Shown: positions 1 to 6,930 of the stretch, piece after piece | Numbering within the stretch: position 1 is the stretch's first letter | Layout of the letters: every line of letters begins with the position of its first letter | Notes under the pieces: model-generated | Databases searched by the model: none | What the model saw: only the letters and a program-made list of their open reading frames with translations | What the model was told of the DNA's origin: nothing | Position numbers and translations under genes: made by a program | Source: CADCTB01 sp036269435 | GTDB taxonomy: Bacteria; Actinomycetota; Acidimicrobiia; Acidimicrobiales; AC-14 | Assembly (NCBI GenBank): GCA_036269435.1 | Contig: DATASA010000154.1 | Location: forward strand, 1 to 6,930 | Reading direction: 5' to 3' | Length of the DNA stretch: 6,930 nt

Positions 1-404
<404 letters not shown>

Positions 405-505
405 ACCTTGAGCTCCCCGCAAACGACACGGTCGGCACAAAATCGGAGAGTCGGCTTGCGAGGTAACTGAACCTCGTTCGCCAACTGGCACCAGAAACGG
501 CTGAC

Positions 506-525
506 CTGAATCCTCTCGGATTCAG
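506..525 (-). promoter_or_regulatory. 8-bp leader hairpin with GAGA tetraloop
   Basis: The minus-strand RNA is CUGAAUCC-GAGA-GGAUUCAG, a perfect 8-bp stem closed by a GNRA-type tetraloop, about 100 nt upstream of the mature 16S 5' end. A stable leader stem here may help pre-16S processing or folding. It is not an ArgR operator: the TGAAT and ATTCA half-sites are 8 bp apart, not 4. Confidence 0.5.
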
Positions 526-530
526 ATGTT

Positions 531-545
531 GTCCGTTTTCAGTGC
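531..545 (-). promoter_or_regulatory. boxA-like element, copy 2
   Basis: The minus strand reads GCACTGAAAACGGAC, nearly the same as copy 1 (GCACCTTGAAAACGGAAC) with three bases missing. It lies about 70 bp closer to the 16S gene. The shared core TGAAAACGGA suggests either a duplicated antitermination site or a decayed copy. It is shorter than usual boxA elements, so function is less certain than for copy 1. Confidence 0.35.
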
Positions 546-554
546 AAATACATT

Positions 555-578
555 GCGACCCCGTGCGAAGGGGGTCGC
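555..578 (-). promoter_or_regulatory. Perfect 8-bp leader hairpin (boxB-like position)
   Basis: As RNA the minus strand gives GCGACCCC, an 8-nt loop, then GGGGUCGC, a perfect 8-bp stem. It lies between the two boxA-like elements, ending 9 nt before copy 2. That recalls the hairpin-then-boxA order of rrn antitermination leaders. No U-tract follows, so an intrinsic terminator is unlikely. It could also be a processing or folding element for pre-16S. Confidence 0.5.
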
Positions 579-598
579 CCGCACTGGCTTCTAGCTCT

Positions 599-618
599 CT
601 GTTCCGTTTTCAAGGTGC
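599..618 (-). promoter_or_regulatory. boxA-like antitermination element, copy 1
   Basis: The minus strand reads GCACCTTGAAAACGGAACAG. This resembles rRNA leader boxA motifs of Gram-positive bacteria, which are centred on CTTTGAAAACT or CTTGAGAACT followed by an AACA-like tail. In those systems boxA RNA binds NusB-NusE and helps polymerase read through the untranslated operon. Position in the leader of a 16S gene supports the call. The match is by recognition and has not been scored. Confidence 0.55.
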
Positions 619-749
619 GCTGTCCAGGCACTCGTCCCGGAGGACGTCGGTACCTGTCTGCGATCGCTCCGGTGTCCCGGGGGCGACCACGATTTCGCCG
701 GGCTGCGACTCGGCCTTCCGGTCGATCCGTACCCCTGGCGCAAGGGAAG

Positions 750-778
750 AACTTACCACTGCTGTGCCATCCAGGCAA
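750..778 (-). promoter_or_regulatory. Candidate rrn promoter (-35 TTGCCT, 17 bp, extended -10 TGGTAAGTT)
   Basis: On the minus strand TTGCCT (773-778) is followed after 17 bp by TAAGTT (750-755), which is preceded by TGG in an extended -10 arrangement. Spacing is ideal, but the hexamers match the sigma-70-type consensus only moderately (4/6 and 3/6). It lies about 20-50 bp after the tyrS stop and ~350 bp before the 16S 5' end, a usual distance for an rrn promoter. It was picked by eye and other promoters may exist upstream. Confidence 0.3.
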
Positions 779-799
779 CCCGTCTGCGAAAGAGGGGCC

Positions 800-2083
<1,284 letters not shown>

Positions 2084-2138
2084 GCCCGGACGGTACCCGT
2101 ATCCCGCCGCGGCACGGTCGCCCGATCCGGGCCGCCGG

Positions 2139-2720
2139 TCAGCGGGCGCGGGACAGGCCGACCGCGCCGGCGACGTAGAAGCGCCACGGCACCTCGGCGG
2201 CGACCGACAACCCGATCCTGCCGCTGACCGCCGGGTCCGGAGGCGGCGGCGTGCCGTCGTCGCCGACCAGGACTCCCCTGTCGCCGGTCACCAGGTCGGC
2301 GCCGTCGAACGTGCGGTCCAGCCCGAGGGCCTGGCAGAGCTTGCCGGGCCCGCTGCACAGGTCCCTGTCCCGCCGGGCCGCCGGGCCGCGGGCGGCGCGC
2401 ATCTCCTCCAGCCCGGCCAGGGGAGTGAGGCCCCGGAGCAGCACGGCCCACGCCTCGCCGTCGCCCCCGCAGACGACGTTGGCGCAGAAGTGCATGCCGT
2501 AGGTGAAGTAGACGTACAGGTGGCCGGGCGGGCCGAACATGGTGGCGTTGCGGGCCGTGCGTCCCCGGTAGGCGTGGCTGGCCGGGTCCAGCGCTCCGGC
2601 ATAGGCCTCCACCTCGACGATGCGGCCCACCCGCTCGCCGCGGACCAGCAGCTTGTTGAGCAGCCGAGGCGCCACGTCGCGACTGTCGCCCTCGAAGAAC
2701 CGGCGCGGCAGGGGACCCAC
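2139..2720 (-). CDS. mpg: DNA-3-methyladenine glycosylase (AAG/MPG family)
   Basis: This base-excision repair enzyme removes alkylated purines such as 3-methyladenine from DNA. The 193-residue protein is close to the bacterial family length (about 200). The catalytic core is visible by comparison with human AAG: the EAY motif gives catalytic Glu38 (human E125) and Tyr40 (Y127), then His49 (H136), Tyr71 (Y159) in YVYFTYGMHFCAN, and Asn81 (N169). The segment RNATMFGPPGHLYVY is also typical. The frame stays open far upstream, antisense to nothing real and overlapping the DUF4097 gene, so the start was set at GTG 2720. This is 5 nt after the preceding stop and gives the expected MGPLPRRFF N-terminus. 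There is no Shine-Dalgarno, so translation probably depends on coupling. tyrS follows 55 nt later, as in the mycobacterial mpg-tyrS pair. Confidence 0.93.
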   Translation of the reverse strand: MGPLPRRFFEGDSRDVAPRLLNKLLVRGERVGRIVEVEAYAGALDPASHAYRGRTARNATMFGPPGHLYVYFTYGMHFCANVVCGGDGEAWAVLLRGLTPLAGLEEMRAARGPAARRDRDLCSGPGKLCQALGLDRTFDGADLVTGDRGVLVGDDGTPPPPDPAVSGRIGLSVAAEVPWRFYVAGAVGLSRAR

Positions 2721-2725
2721 CGGGC

Positions 2726-3481
2726 TCAGCGTGGATGGATGGTGATGCGGCCGCCGCCCGTGCGGGCGCTGACGGCCCGGCCCGACGACGGGTCCTGGAC
2801 GACGGTGACCTTGGACTTGGACCCGGTCCGGTTCGTCGTCACCCGGTACCCACCGGGGGCGACGGGCAGGGCCAGGTCGATGTCCCCTGCGCCCGTCCGC
2901 AGGTCGACCCTGCCCGCGGGTTCCGCCAGCGTGATGCGGATGGCACCGGCCGACGTCACCGCGTCCAGGGCGGTCGGCGCCAGCTCGACCCCGGTGACCG
3001 AGCCGGCCGACGTGGTGGCCTTCATCACCCCACTCGTCCGGGCGAGGCGGACCGCGCCCGCCGACGTGGCGACGTCGACCCCGTTCGTCATGCCGTCGAC
3101 GCTGACGGTGCCGCGGGTGCTTCGGACCCGGACCGGCGTGGCCGCCGGCACCTCGACCCGGATGTCGACGGAGCAGCCGAGCTTCACCGTGTCCTGGCAC
3201 GCGGACGTGACCGCCACCATGCCGTCGACGAACGTCTCGGTCAGCTTCGGCGCCCCCCGGAGGTAGCGGCGGGTCCGTTGGACCTTGGCGTCCACCCCCG
3301 GACCGGCGACCACGTCCACGTGGCCGGAGTCGATCTGGATGTCGACGCCCCGCACCGGCCCCGGCAGCGTGCTCGTGCCCCGGTCCTCGGTGAGCCCCTC
3401 ACGGGCGAACCAGGCCACCGCGAGACCGCCCAGGCCGACGAGAAGGACGAGGACCGCCAGCATCGCACGGAGTCGGGTCAC
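2726..3481 (-). CDS. Membrane-anchored DUF4097-like beta-repeat protein
   Basis: This 251-residue protein has no assigned function. After a short basic start (VTRLR) it has one hydrophobic segment at about residues 7-26, fitting an uncleaved N-terminal anchor with the rest outside the membrane. From about residue 120 it is built of short beta-strand repeats marked by T(S/G)xG turns: TSAGAVRL (139), TSAGSVTG (157), TSAGAIRI (176), TGAGDIDL (196) and TGGGRITI (241). This pattern is typical of the DUF4097 / putative adhesin beta-strand repeat family. Two cysteines (95 and 103) could form a disulfide. The start is GTG 3481, whose GTGA overlaps the argH TGA stop, indicating translational coupling. 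Earlier in-frame codons belong to argH in another frame. Family placement rests on the repeat pattern alone. Confidence 0.75.
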   Translation of the reverse strand: MTRLRAMLAVLVLLVGLGGLAVAWFAREGLTEDRGTSTLPGPVRGVDIQIDSGHVDVVAGPGVDAKVQRTRRYLRGAPKLTETFVDGMVAVTSACQDTVKLGCSVDIRVEVPAATPVRVRSTRGTVSVDGMTNGVDVATSAGAVRLARTSGVMKATTSAGSVTGVELAPTALDAVTSAGAIRITLAEPAGRVDLRTGAGDIDLALPVAPGGYRVTTNRTGSKSKVTVVQDPSSGRAVSARTGGGRITIHPR

Positions 3482-4869
3482 GCGACGATCCTGGCCCGGT
3501 CGGCCGCGAGGCGCTGGTCGAAGCGAGCGAGCTGCTCCGCAACGGGCCCAGGCCCGGCACCACCGGCGGTCGTCCTGCGGCGCACCGCCGCGCCCGGCTG
3601 CAGGACCAGCACGGCCTCCGGCCCGAGGCCGGGGTGGGCCGCCACCAGCTCGGCGAGGGGCGGCCCCCCGGCCGCCGCCTCCTGCACCAAACCGGCCACG
3701 ACGTGATGCGCCTCGCGAAAGGGCGTGCCCGTCGCCACCAGCCACTCGGCCAGGTCGACCGCGGCCGCGGCCGCTTCCGGGGCGTCGGCTGCAGCCGCCA
3801 TCCGCACCGGGTCGAACGTGGCGGTCGCCAGCAGCCCGGCCAGGGCGGCGAGGGCCAACCCGACCTGGGCGACCGCGTCGAACAGCGGCTCCTTGTCCTC
3901 CTGCAGGTCGCGGTTGTAGGCCAGGGGCAGACCCTTCAGCGTGACCAGCACGGCGGTGAGGTGCCCGATCAGCCGGCCCGCCTTGCCCCGGGCCAGCTCG
4001 GCCACGTCGGGGTTCTTCTTCTGGGGGAGCATCGAGCTGCCGGTGGCCCAGGCGTCGTCGAGGCGCACGAAGCCGAACTCGGCGCTCGACCACAGCACGA
4101 CCTCCTCGCCCAGCCGGGACAGGTGGACGCCGAGCAGCGCCAGGTCGAACAAGGCCTCGGCCACGAAGTCGCGATCGCTGACCGCGTCCAGGGAGTTGTC
4201 GAAGGCGGCGCCGAACCCGAGGTCCGCCGCCGTTGCCGCCGGGTCGAGCGGCAGGGACGACCCGGCGAGGGCGCCGGCGCCGAGGGGAGACACATCGAGG
4301 CGACGGAGGGTGTCGACGAGCCGGTCGACGTCGCGGGCGAGCGCCCACCCGTGGGCGAGCAGGTGGTGGGCGAGGAGCACGGGCTGGGCCCGCTGGAGGT
4401 GCGTGTAGCCGGGAAGGTACGTGCCTTCGTCGAGGGCGGTCGCGGCCCGGTCGCGCAGCACCGCCTGGAGCGTGGCCACGCCGGTCGCCACGCCGGCCAG
4501 CTCCCGGCGGGCCCACAGCCGCAGGTCGGTCGCCACCTGGTCGTTGCGACTCCGCCCGGTGTGCAGCTTGCCGCCCGCCGGCCCGGCCAGCTCGGTCACC
4601 CGGCGCTCCACCGCGGTGTGGACGTCCTCGTCGGTGGGGGCGAACACGAAGGCGCCGGACGCCAGCTCGGCGTCGACGGTGTCAAGGGCGGCGAGCAGCT
4701 CGGACGCCTCCGCCGCCGACAGGAGCCCGGCCCGCGCCAGCCCGCGGACGTGGGCGCGCGAGCCGGCCACGTCGTCGGCGGCCATCCGCCGGTCGACGGA
4801 GAGGCTGGTGGTGAACGCCCACAGCTCCGCGGCCGGGCCCCCCGCCAGCCGCCCCTGCCACAGCGTCAT
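3478..4869 (-). CDS. argH: Argininosuccinate lyase
   Basis: ArgH performs the last step of arginine synthesis, splitting argininosuccinate into arginine and fumarate as a cytoplasmic homotetramer of the fumarase/aspartase superfamily. The 463-residue length fits the family (about 460-470). Conserved blocks are HTGRSRNDQVATD (103-115), GYTHLQRAQP (154-163) and the superfamily signature GSSMLPQKKNPD (277-288), whose second serine (279) is the expected catalytic residue. PFREAHHVV (383-391) marks the C-terminal domain. The frame is open further upstream, but ATG 4869 gives the family-like start MTLWQGRL. The extra upstream codons lie within the intergenic DNA and argG. No Shine-Dalgarno is visible before this ATG. 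It follows argG by 94 nt, and its stop overlaps the next start as GTGA. Confidence 0.97.
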   Translation of the reverse strand: MTLWQGRLAGGPAAELWAFTTSLSVDRRMAADDVAGSRAHVRGLARAGLLSAAEASELLAALDTVDAELASGAFVFAPTDEDVHTAVERRVTELAGPAGGKLHTGRSRNDQVATDLRLWARRELAGVATGVATLQAVLRDRAATALDEGTYLPGYTHLQRAQPVLLAHHLLAHGWALARDVDRLVDTLRRLDVSPLGAGALAGSSLPLDPAATAADLGFGAAFDNSLDAVSDRDFVAEALFDLALLGVHLSRLGEEVVLWSSAEFGFVRLDDAWATGSSMLPQKKNPDVAELARGKAGRLIGHLTAVLVTLKGLPLAYNRDLQEDKEPLFDAVAQVGLALAALAGLLATATFDPVRMAAAADAPEAAAAAVDLAEWLVATGTPFREAHHVVAGLVQEAAAGGPPLAELVAAHPGLGPEAVLVLQPGAAVRRRTTAGGAGPGPVAEQLARFDQRLAADRARIVA

Positions 4870-4880
4870 GGTCGGAGAGG

Positions 4881-4928
4881 AACGGTGAGAGTCGGCGGAG
4901 CCGAACGTGCAGAGTCGGCGGGAGCCCG
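4881..4928. repeat. 23-bp imperfect direct duplication in the argG-argH gap
   Basis: Two adjacent copies begin at 4881 and 4904 on the plus strand, sharing AGAGTCGGCGG at 4888-4898 and 4911-4921, preceded by AACGGTG or AACGTGC and followed by AGCCG-like bases. The repeat ends about 11 bp before the argH ATG and fills half of the 94-bp gap. No palindrome or regulator site is evident in it, so a local tandem duplication is the simplest reading. Confidence 0.7.
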
Positions 4929-4963
4929 ACGATCGGCGGGCCGGCCGGGCCGGAGGCGAACGG

Positions 4964-6157
<1,194 letters not shown>

Positions 6158-6161
6158 CAGG

Positions 6162-6169
6162 CTCCTCTC
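6162..6169 (-). promoter_or_regulatory. Ribosome binding site of argG
   Basis: The minus strand reads GAGAGGAG, then CCTG, then the ATG at 6157. This purine-rich site decides the argG start. It is the only strong Shine-Dalgarno in the window; the other genes appear to rely on coupling or weak initiation signals. Confidence 0.8.
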
Positions 6170-6245
6170 GTTCCGGCCGCCGGTACACACGTCTGGTCGA
6201 TGCGCGGCCCGGTGCGACCGTCGGCCGGCCGCACACCGTGCGATC

Positions 6246-6713
6246 TCACAGTCCCGCCAGATCGGACAGCCGCCGGGCGACCGCTTCGCCGCCGACGCGC
6301 TCGCTGGTCACGACGAACACCGTGTCGTCGCCGGCGACCGTGCCCAGGATGTCGGGCAGGCCGGCGCGGTCCAGCGCCGACCCGACCACGTGGGCGGAGC
6401 CCGGCGGGGTGCGCAGCACGACCACGTTCGCCGAGTGGGCGACCTCGACCAGCCACTCCCCCAGCACCCGCTTCAGGTGGCTCTCGGGGGCGACGCGGTC
6501 CTTGGGCAGCTCGGGGATGGCGTACACCGTTTCACCGCCGGCCATGCGGACCTTCACCGCGCCCAGTTCGTCCAGGTCGCGCGACACGGTCACCTGGCTG
6601 GCGACCACCCCGTCGGCGGCCAGCAGCTCGACGAGCTGGTCCTGGCTGGTGACGGCGTGCTCCTCCAGCATGCGGGCCACCCGGTGCTGCCGCTGCGGTT
6701 TCGCGAGCCTCAC
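6246..6713 (-). CDS. argR: Arginine repressor ArgR
   Basis: ArgR is the arginine-responsive hexameric repressor of arginine biosynthesis genes. The 155-residue protein has an N-terminal winged helix (about 5-70) with the recognition stretch SQVTVSRDLDELGAVKV (39-55). The C-terminal arginine-binding and oligomerisation domain (about 80-152) contains LRTPPGSAH (100-108) and GTVAGDDT (124-131), where the two aspartates (129, 130) contact arginine in the family. The start is GTG 6713. The next option, ATG at codon 15, would remove much of the first helix. There is no good Shine-Dalgarno. The GTG lies inside the upstream tandem repeat, overlaps the stop of a mini-ORF as GTGA, and sits in the loop of a 7-bp hairpin, so its translation may be coupled to upstream reading. 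argG follows after 88 nt. Confidence 0.95.
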   Translation of the reverse strand: MRLAKPQRQHRVARMLEEHAVTSQDQLVELLAADGVVASQVTVSRDLDELGAVKVRMAGGETVYAIPELPKDRVAPESHLKRVLGEWLVEVAHSANVVVLRTPPGSAHVVGSALDRAGLPDILGTVAGDDTVFVVTSERVGGEAVARRLSDLAGL

Positions 6714-6720
6714 GGCTCGC
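6703..6720 (-). promoter_or_regulatory. Hairpin with argR start codon in a GUGA loop
   Basis: Minus-strand RNA GCGAGCC-GUGA-GGCUCGC forms a perfect 7-bp stem. The GNRA-type tetraloop contains the argR GUG start and the preceding UGA stop. Similar stems occur at the other unit junctions: perfect near 6825, with one mismatch near 6769 and 6878. A ribosome finishing the upstream mini-ORF would open it, fitting coupled initiation. The differences between units are not compensatory. Confidence 0.45.
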
Positions 6721-6769
6721 TCAAGTGTTGATCGGGCGCCGCCTCCCGGGCGGCGCCTGCGCGCCTCAC
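6710..6769 (-). CDS. Mini-ORF 3 (19 aa), stop overlaps argR start
   Basis: GTG-initiated frame encoding MRRAGAAREAAPDQHLSEP. Its TGA (6710-6712) overlaps the argR GTG (6711-6713) as GTGA. It has three arginine codons (AGG, CGC, CGG). There is no strong Shine-Dalgarno of its own. It could be a real leader peptide or only a by-product of the tandem repeat. No family is recognised. Confidence 0.3.
   Translation of the reverse strand: MRRAGAAREAAPDQHLSEP
6735..6757 (-). promoter_or_regulatory. GC-rich hairpin in repeat unit (unit 1)
   Basis: GGCGCCGCC-CGGGA-GGCGGCGCC is a perfect 9-bp stem with a 5-nt loop. The next unit (6791-6813) keeps 8 of 9 pairs. The unit near 6850, which lost 3 bp, has a much weaker stem. 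There is no U-tract, so simple intrinsic termination is not indicated, though actinobacterial terminators can lack one. Confidence 0.45.
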
Positions 6770-6825
6770 GGCTCGCTCAAGTGTTGGTCGGGCGCCGCCT
6801 CCCGGGCGGCGCTTGCGAGCCTCAC
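6766..6825 (-). CDS. Mini-ORF 2 (19 aa) in the argR upstream repeat
   Basis: GTG-initiated frame encoding MRLASAAREAAPDQHLSEP, differing from mini-ORF 3 at two residues (L3/R3, S5/G5). Its TGA overlaps the mini-ORF 3 start as GTGA. Whether it is translated cannot be told from sequence; a repeat artefact is equally possible. Confidence 0.3.
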   Translation of the reverse strand: MRLASAAREAAPDQHLSEP

Positions 6826-6878
6826 GGCTCGCTCCAGTGTTGGTCGGGCGCCTCCCGGGCGGCGCGTGCCAGCCTCAC
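6822..6878 (-). CDS. Mini-ORF 1 (18 aa) in the argR upstream repeat
   Basis: GTG-initiated frame encoding MRLARAAREAPDQHWSEP. It lacks one alanine codon relative to the other two, an in-frame 3-bp deletion, and has W in place of L. Its TGA overlaps the mini-ORF 2 start as GTGA, and its own GTG overlaps the stop of the partial frame entering from the window edge. Confidence 0.3.
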   Translation of the reverse strand: MRLARAAREAPDQHWSEP

Positions 6879-6930
6879 GGCTTGCTCAAGTGTTGGTCGG
6901 GCGCCGGCGACGGGCTCATCCGGCGGAGGG
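6875..6930 (-). CDS. 3' end of an upstream reading frame (truncated by window end)
   Basis: The frame is open from the window edge to a TGA at 6875-6877 and ends ...MSPSPAPDQHLSKP. Its last nine residues match the mini-ORF ends (APDQHLSEP) except K for E, and its stop overlaps the first mini-ORF start. It may be the C-terminus of the gene before argR (argF in Mycobacterium) or a 14-residue mini-ORF starting at ATG 6919. Seventeen visible codons do not identify a family. Confidence 0.35.
   Translation of the reverse strand, partial: LRRMSPSPAPDQHLSKP

Larger units (their letters stand above)
405..799 (-). other. rRNA operon leader / intergenic region between tyrS and 16S
   Basis: This 395-bp stretch has no convincing protein-coding gene. 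The open frames in it overlap the rRNA or are antisense extensions of tyrS frames. In rRNA reading direction it holds a possible promoter (750-778), a boxA-like element (599-618), a perfect 8-bp hairpin (555-578), a second boxA-like element (531-545), and an 8-bp hairpin with a GAGA loop (506-525), then the mature 16S 5' end. It is less GC-rich than the neighbouring genes, as expected for a leader. I see no tRNA cloverleaf and no hairpin followed by a U-tract that would clearly terminate tyrS. Confidence 0.7.
6707..6906. repeat. Tandem repeat, ~3.6 copies, period 56/56/53 bp, reaching into argR
   Basis: On the plus strand units begin with GCCTCACGGCT at 6707, 6763, 6819 and 6872. Each continues with CGCTCAAGTGTTGGTCGGGCG or a close variant, then GCCGCCTCCCGGGCGGCGC. 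The third unit lacks 3 bp in the GC-rich part. The fourth loses similarity after about 6906. There are no unique spacers between units. The first unit contains the argR start codon. Both periods equal 2 modulo 3, which is what keeps the overlapping stop/start chain (GTGA) in register. Confidence 0.93.

Noticed and set aside
506..525. ArgR operator (ARG box) in the rRNA leader
   Set aside because: TGAAT and ATTCA half-sites are present but separated by 8 bp, not the 4 bp of ARG boxes. A hairpin fits better.
555..578. Intrinsic terminator for tyrS
   Set aside because: The stem is perfect, but no U-tract follows, and it lies between boxA-like elements deep in the leader.
2726..4516. 596-residue minus-strand frame running from inside argH to the DUF4097 gene
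   Set aside because: Only the last 251 residues look like a protein. The upstream part is arginine/glycine/proline-rich out-of-frame argH sequence.
6158..6245. Terminator or ARG box between argR and argG
   Set aside because: The gap has GC-rich short inverted repeats but no U-tract and no clear operator. Co-transcription seems more likely.
6707..6906. CRISPR array
   Set aside because: Units are contiguous with no unique spacers, and the repeat overlaps coding sequence.

Overview
This GC-rich window looks like chromosomal DNA from an actinobacterium. The evidence is the 5' part of a 16S rRNA gene plus a gene order resembling that of Mycobacterium and its relatives. The 16S V1-V2 and position-355 regions read like a deep actinobacterial lineage; Acidimicrobiia is my best guess, from memory of 16S sequences and not from a search. 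All genes I can support lie on the minus strand, so the biological reading direction is from 6930 down to 1.

In reading order: (1) 6930-6710 holds the last codons of a truncated upstream reading frame, then a roughly 56-bp tandem repeat that runs into the argR start codon. (2) argR (6246-6713) encodes the arginine repressor. (3) argG (4964-6157) encodes argininosuccinate synthase and has the only strong Shine-Dalgarno in the window. (4) A 94-bp gap with a 23-bp direct duplication is followed by argH (3478-4869), argininosuccinate lyase. (5) A small membrane-anchored DUF4097-like protein (2726-3481) has a start that overlaps the argH stop as GTGA. (6) A 3-methyladenine DNA glycosylase (2139-2720) starts 5 nt after that gene ends. 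(7) tyrS (800-2083) encodes tyrosyl-tRNA synthetase. (8) A 395-bp non-coding leader (405-799) carries a possible promoter, two boxA-like elements and two perfect hairpins. (9) The 16S rRNA gene (1-404) is truncated by the window edge.

argR, argG and argH form the end of an arginine biosynthesis cluster: ArgG joins citrulline and aspartate, ArgH releases arginine and fumarate, and ArgR senses arginine. The order argR-argG-argH, then mpg-tyrS, also occurs in Mycobacterium tuberculosis (with other genes in between), so the core is ordinary. The tight spacing suggests one transcript through mpg and perhaps tyrS, ending next to a co-directional ribosomal RNA operon.

The most unusual part is the stretch upstream of argR. 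Three tandem units each encode an 18-19 residue mini-ORF whose TGA stop overlaps the next GTG start (GTGA), the last of these starts being that of argR. Each GTGA sits in the loop of a short hairpin, and two units carry a second, GC-rich hairpin. This may be a duplicated gene junction that kept its translational coupling, or a regulatory leader.
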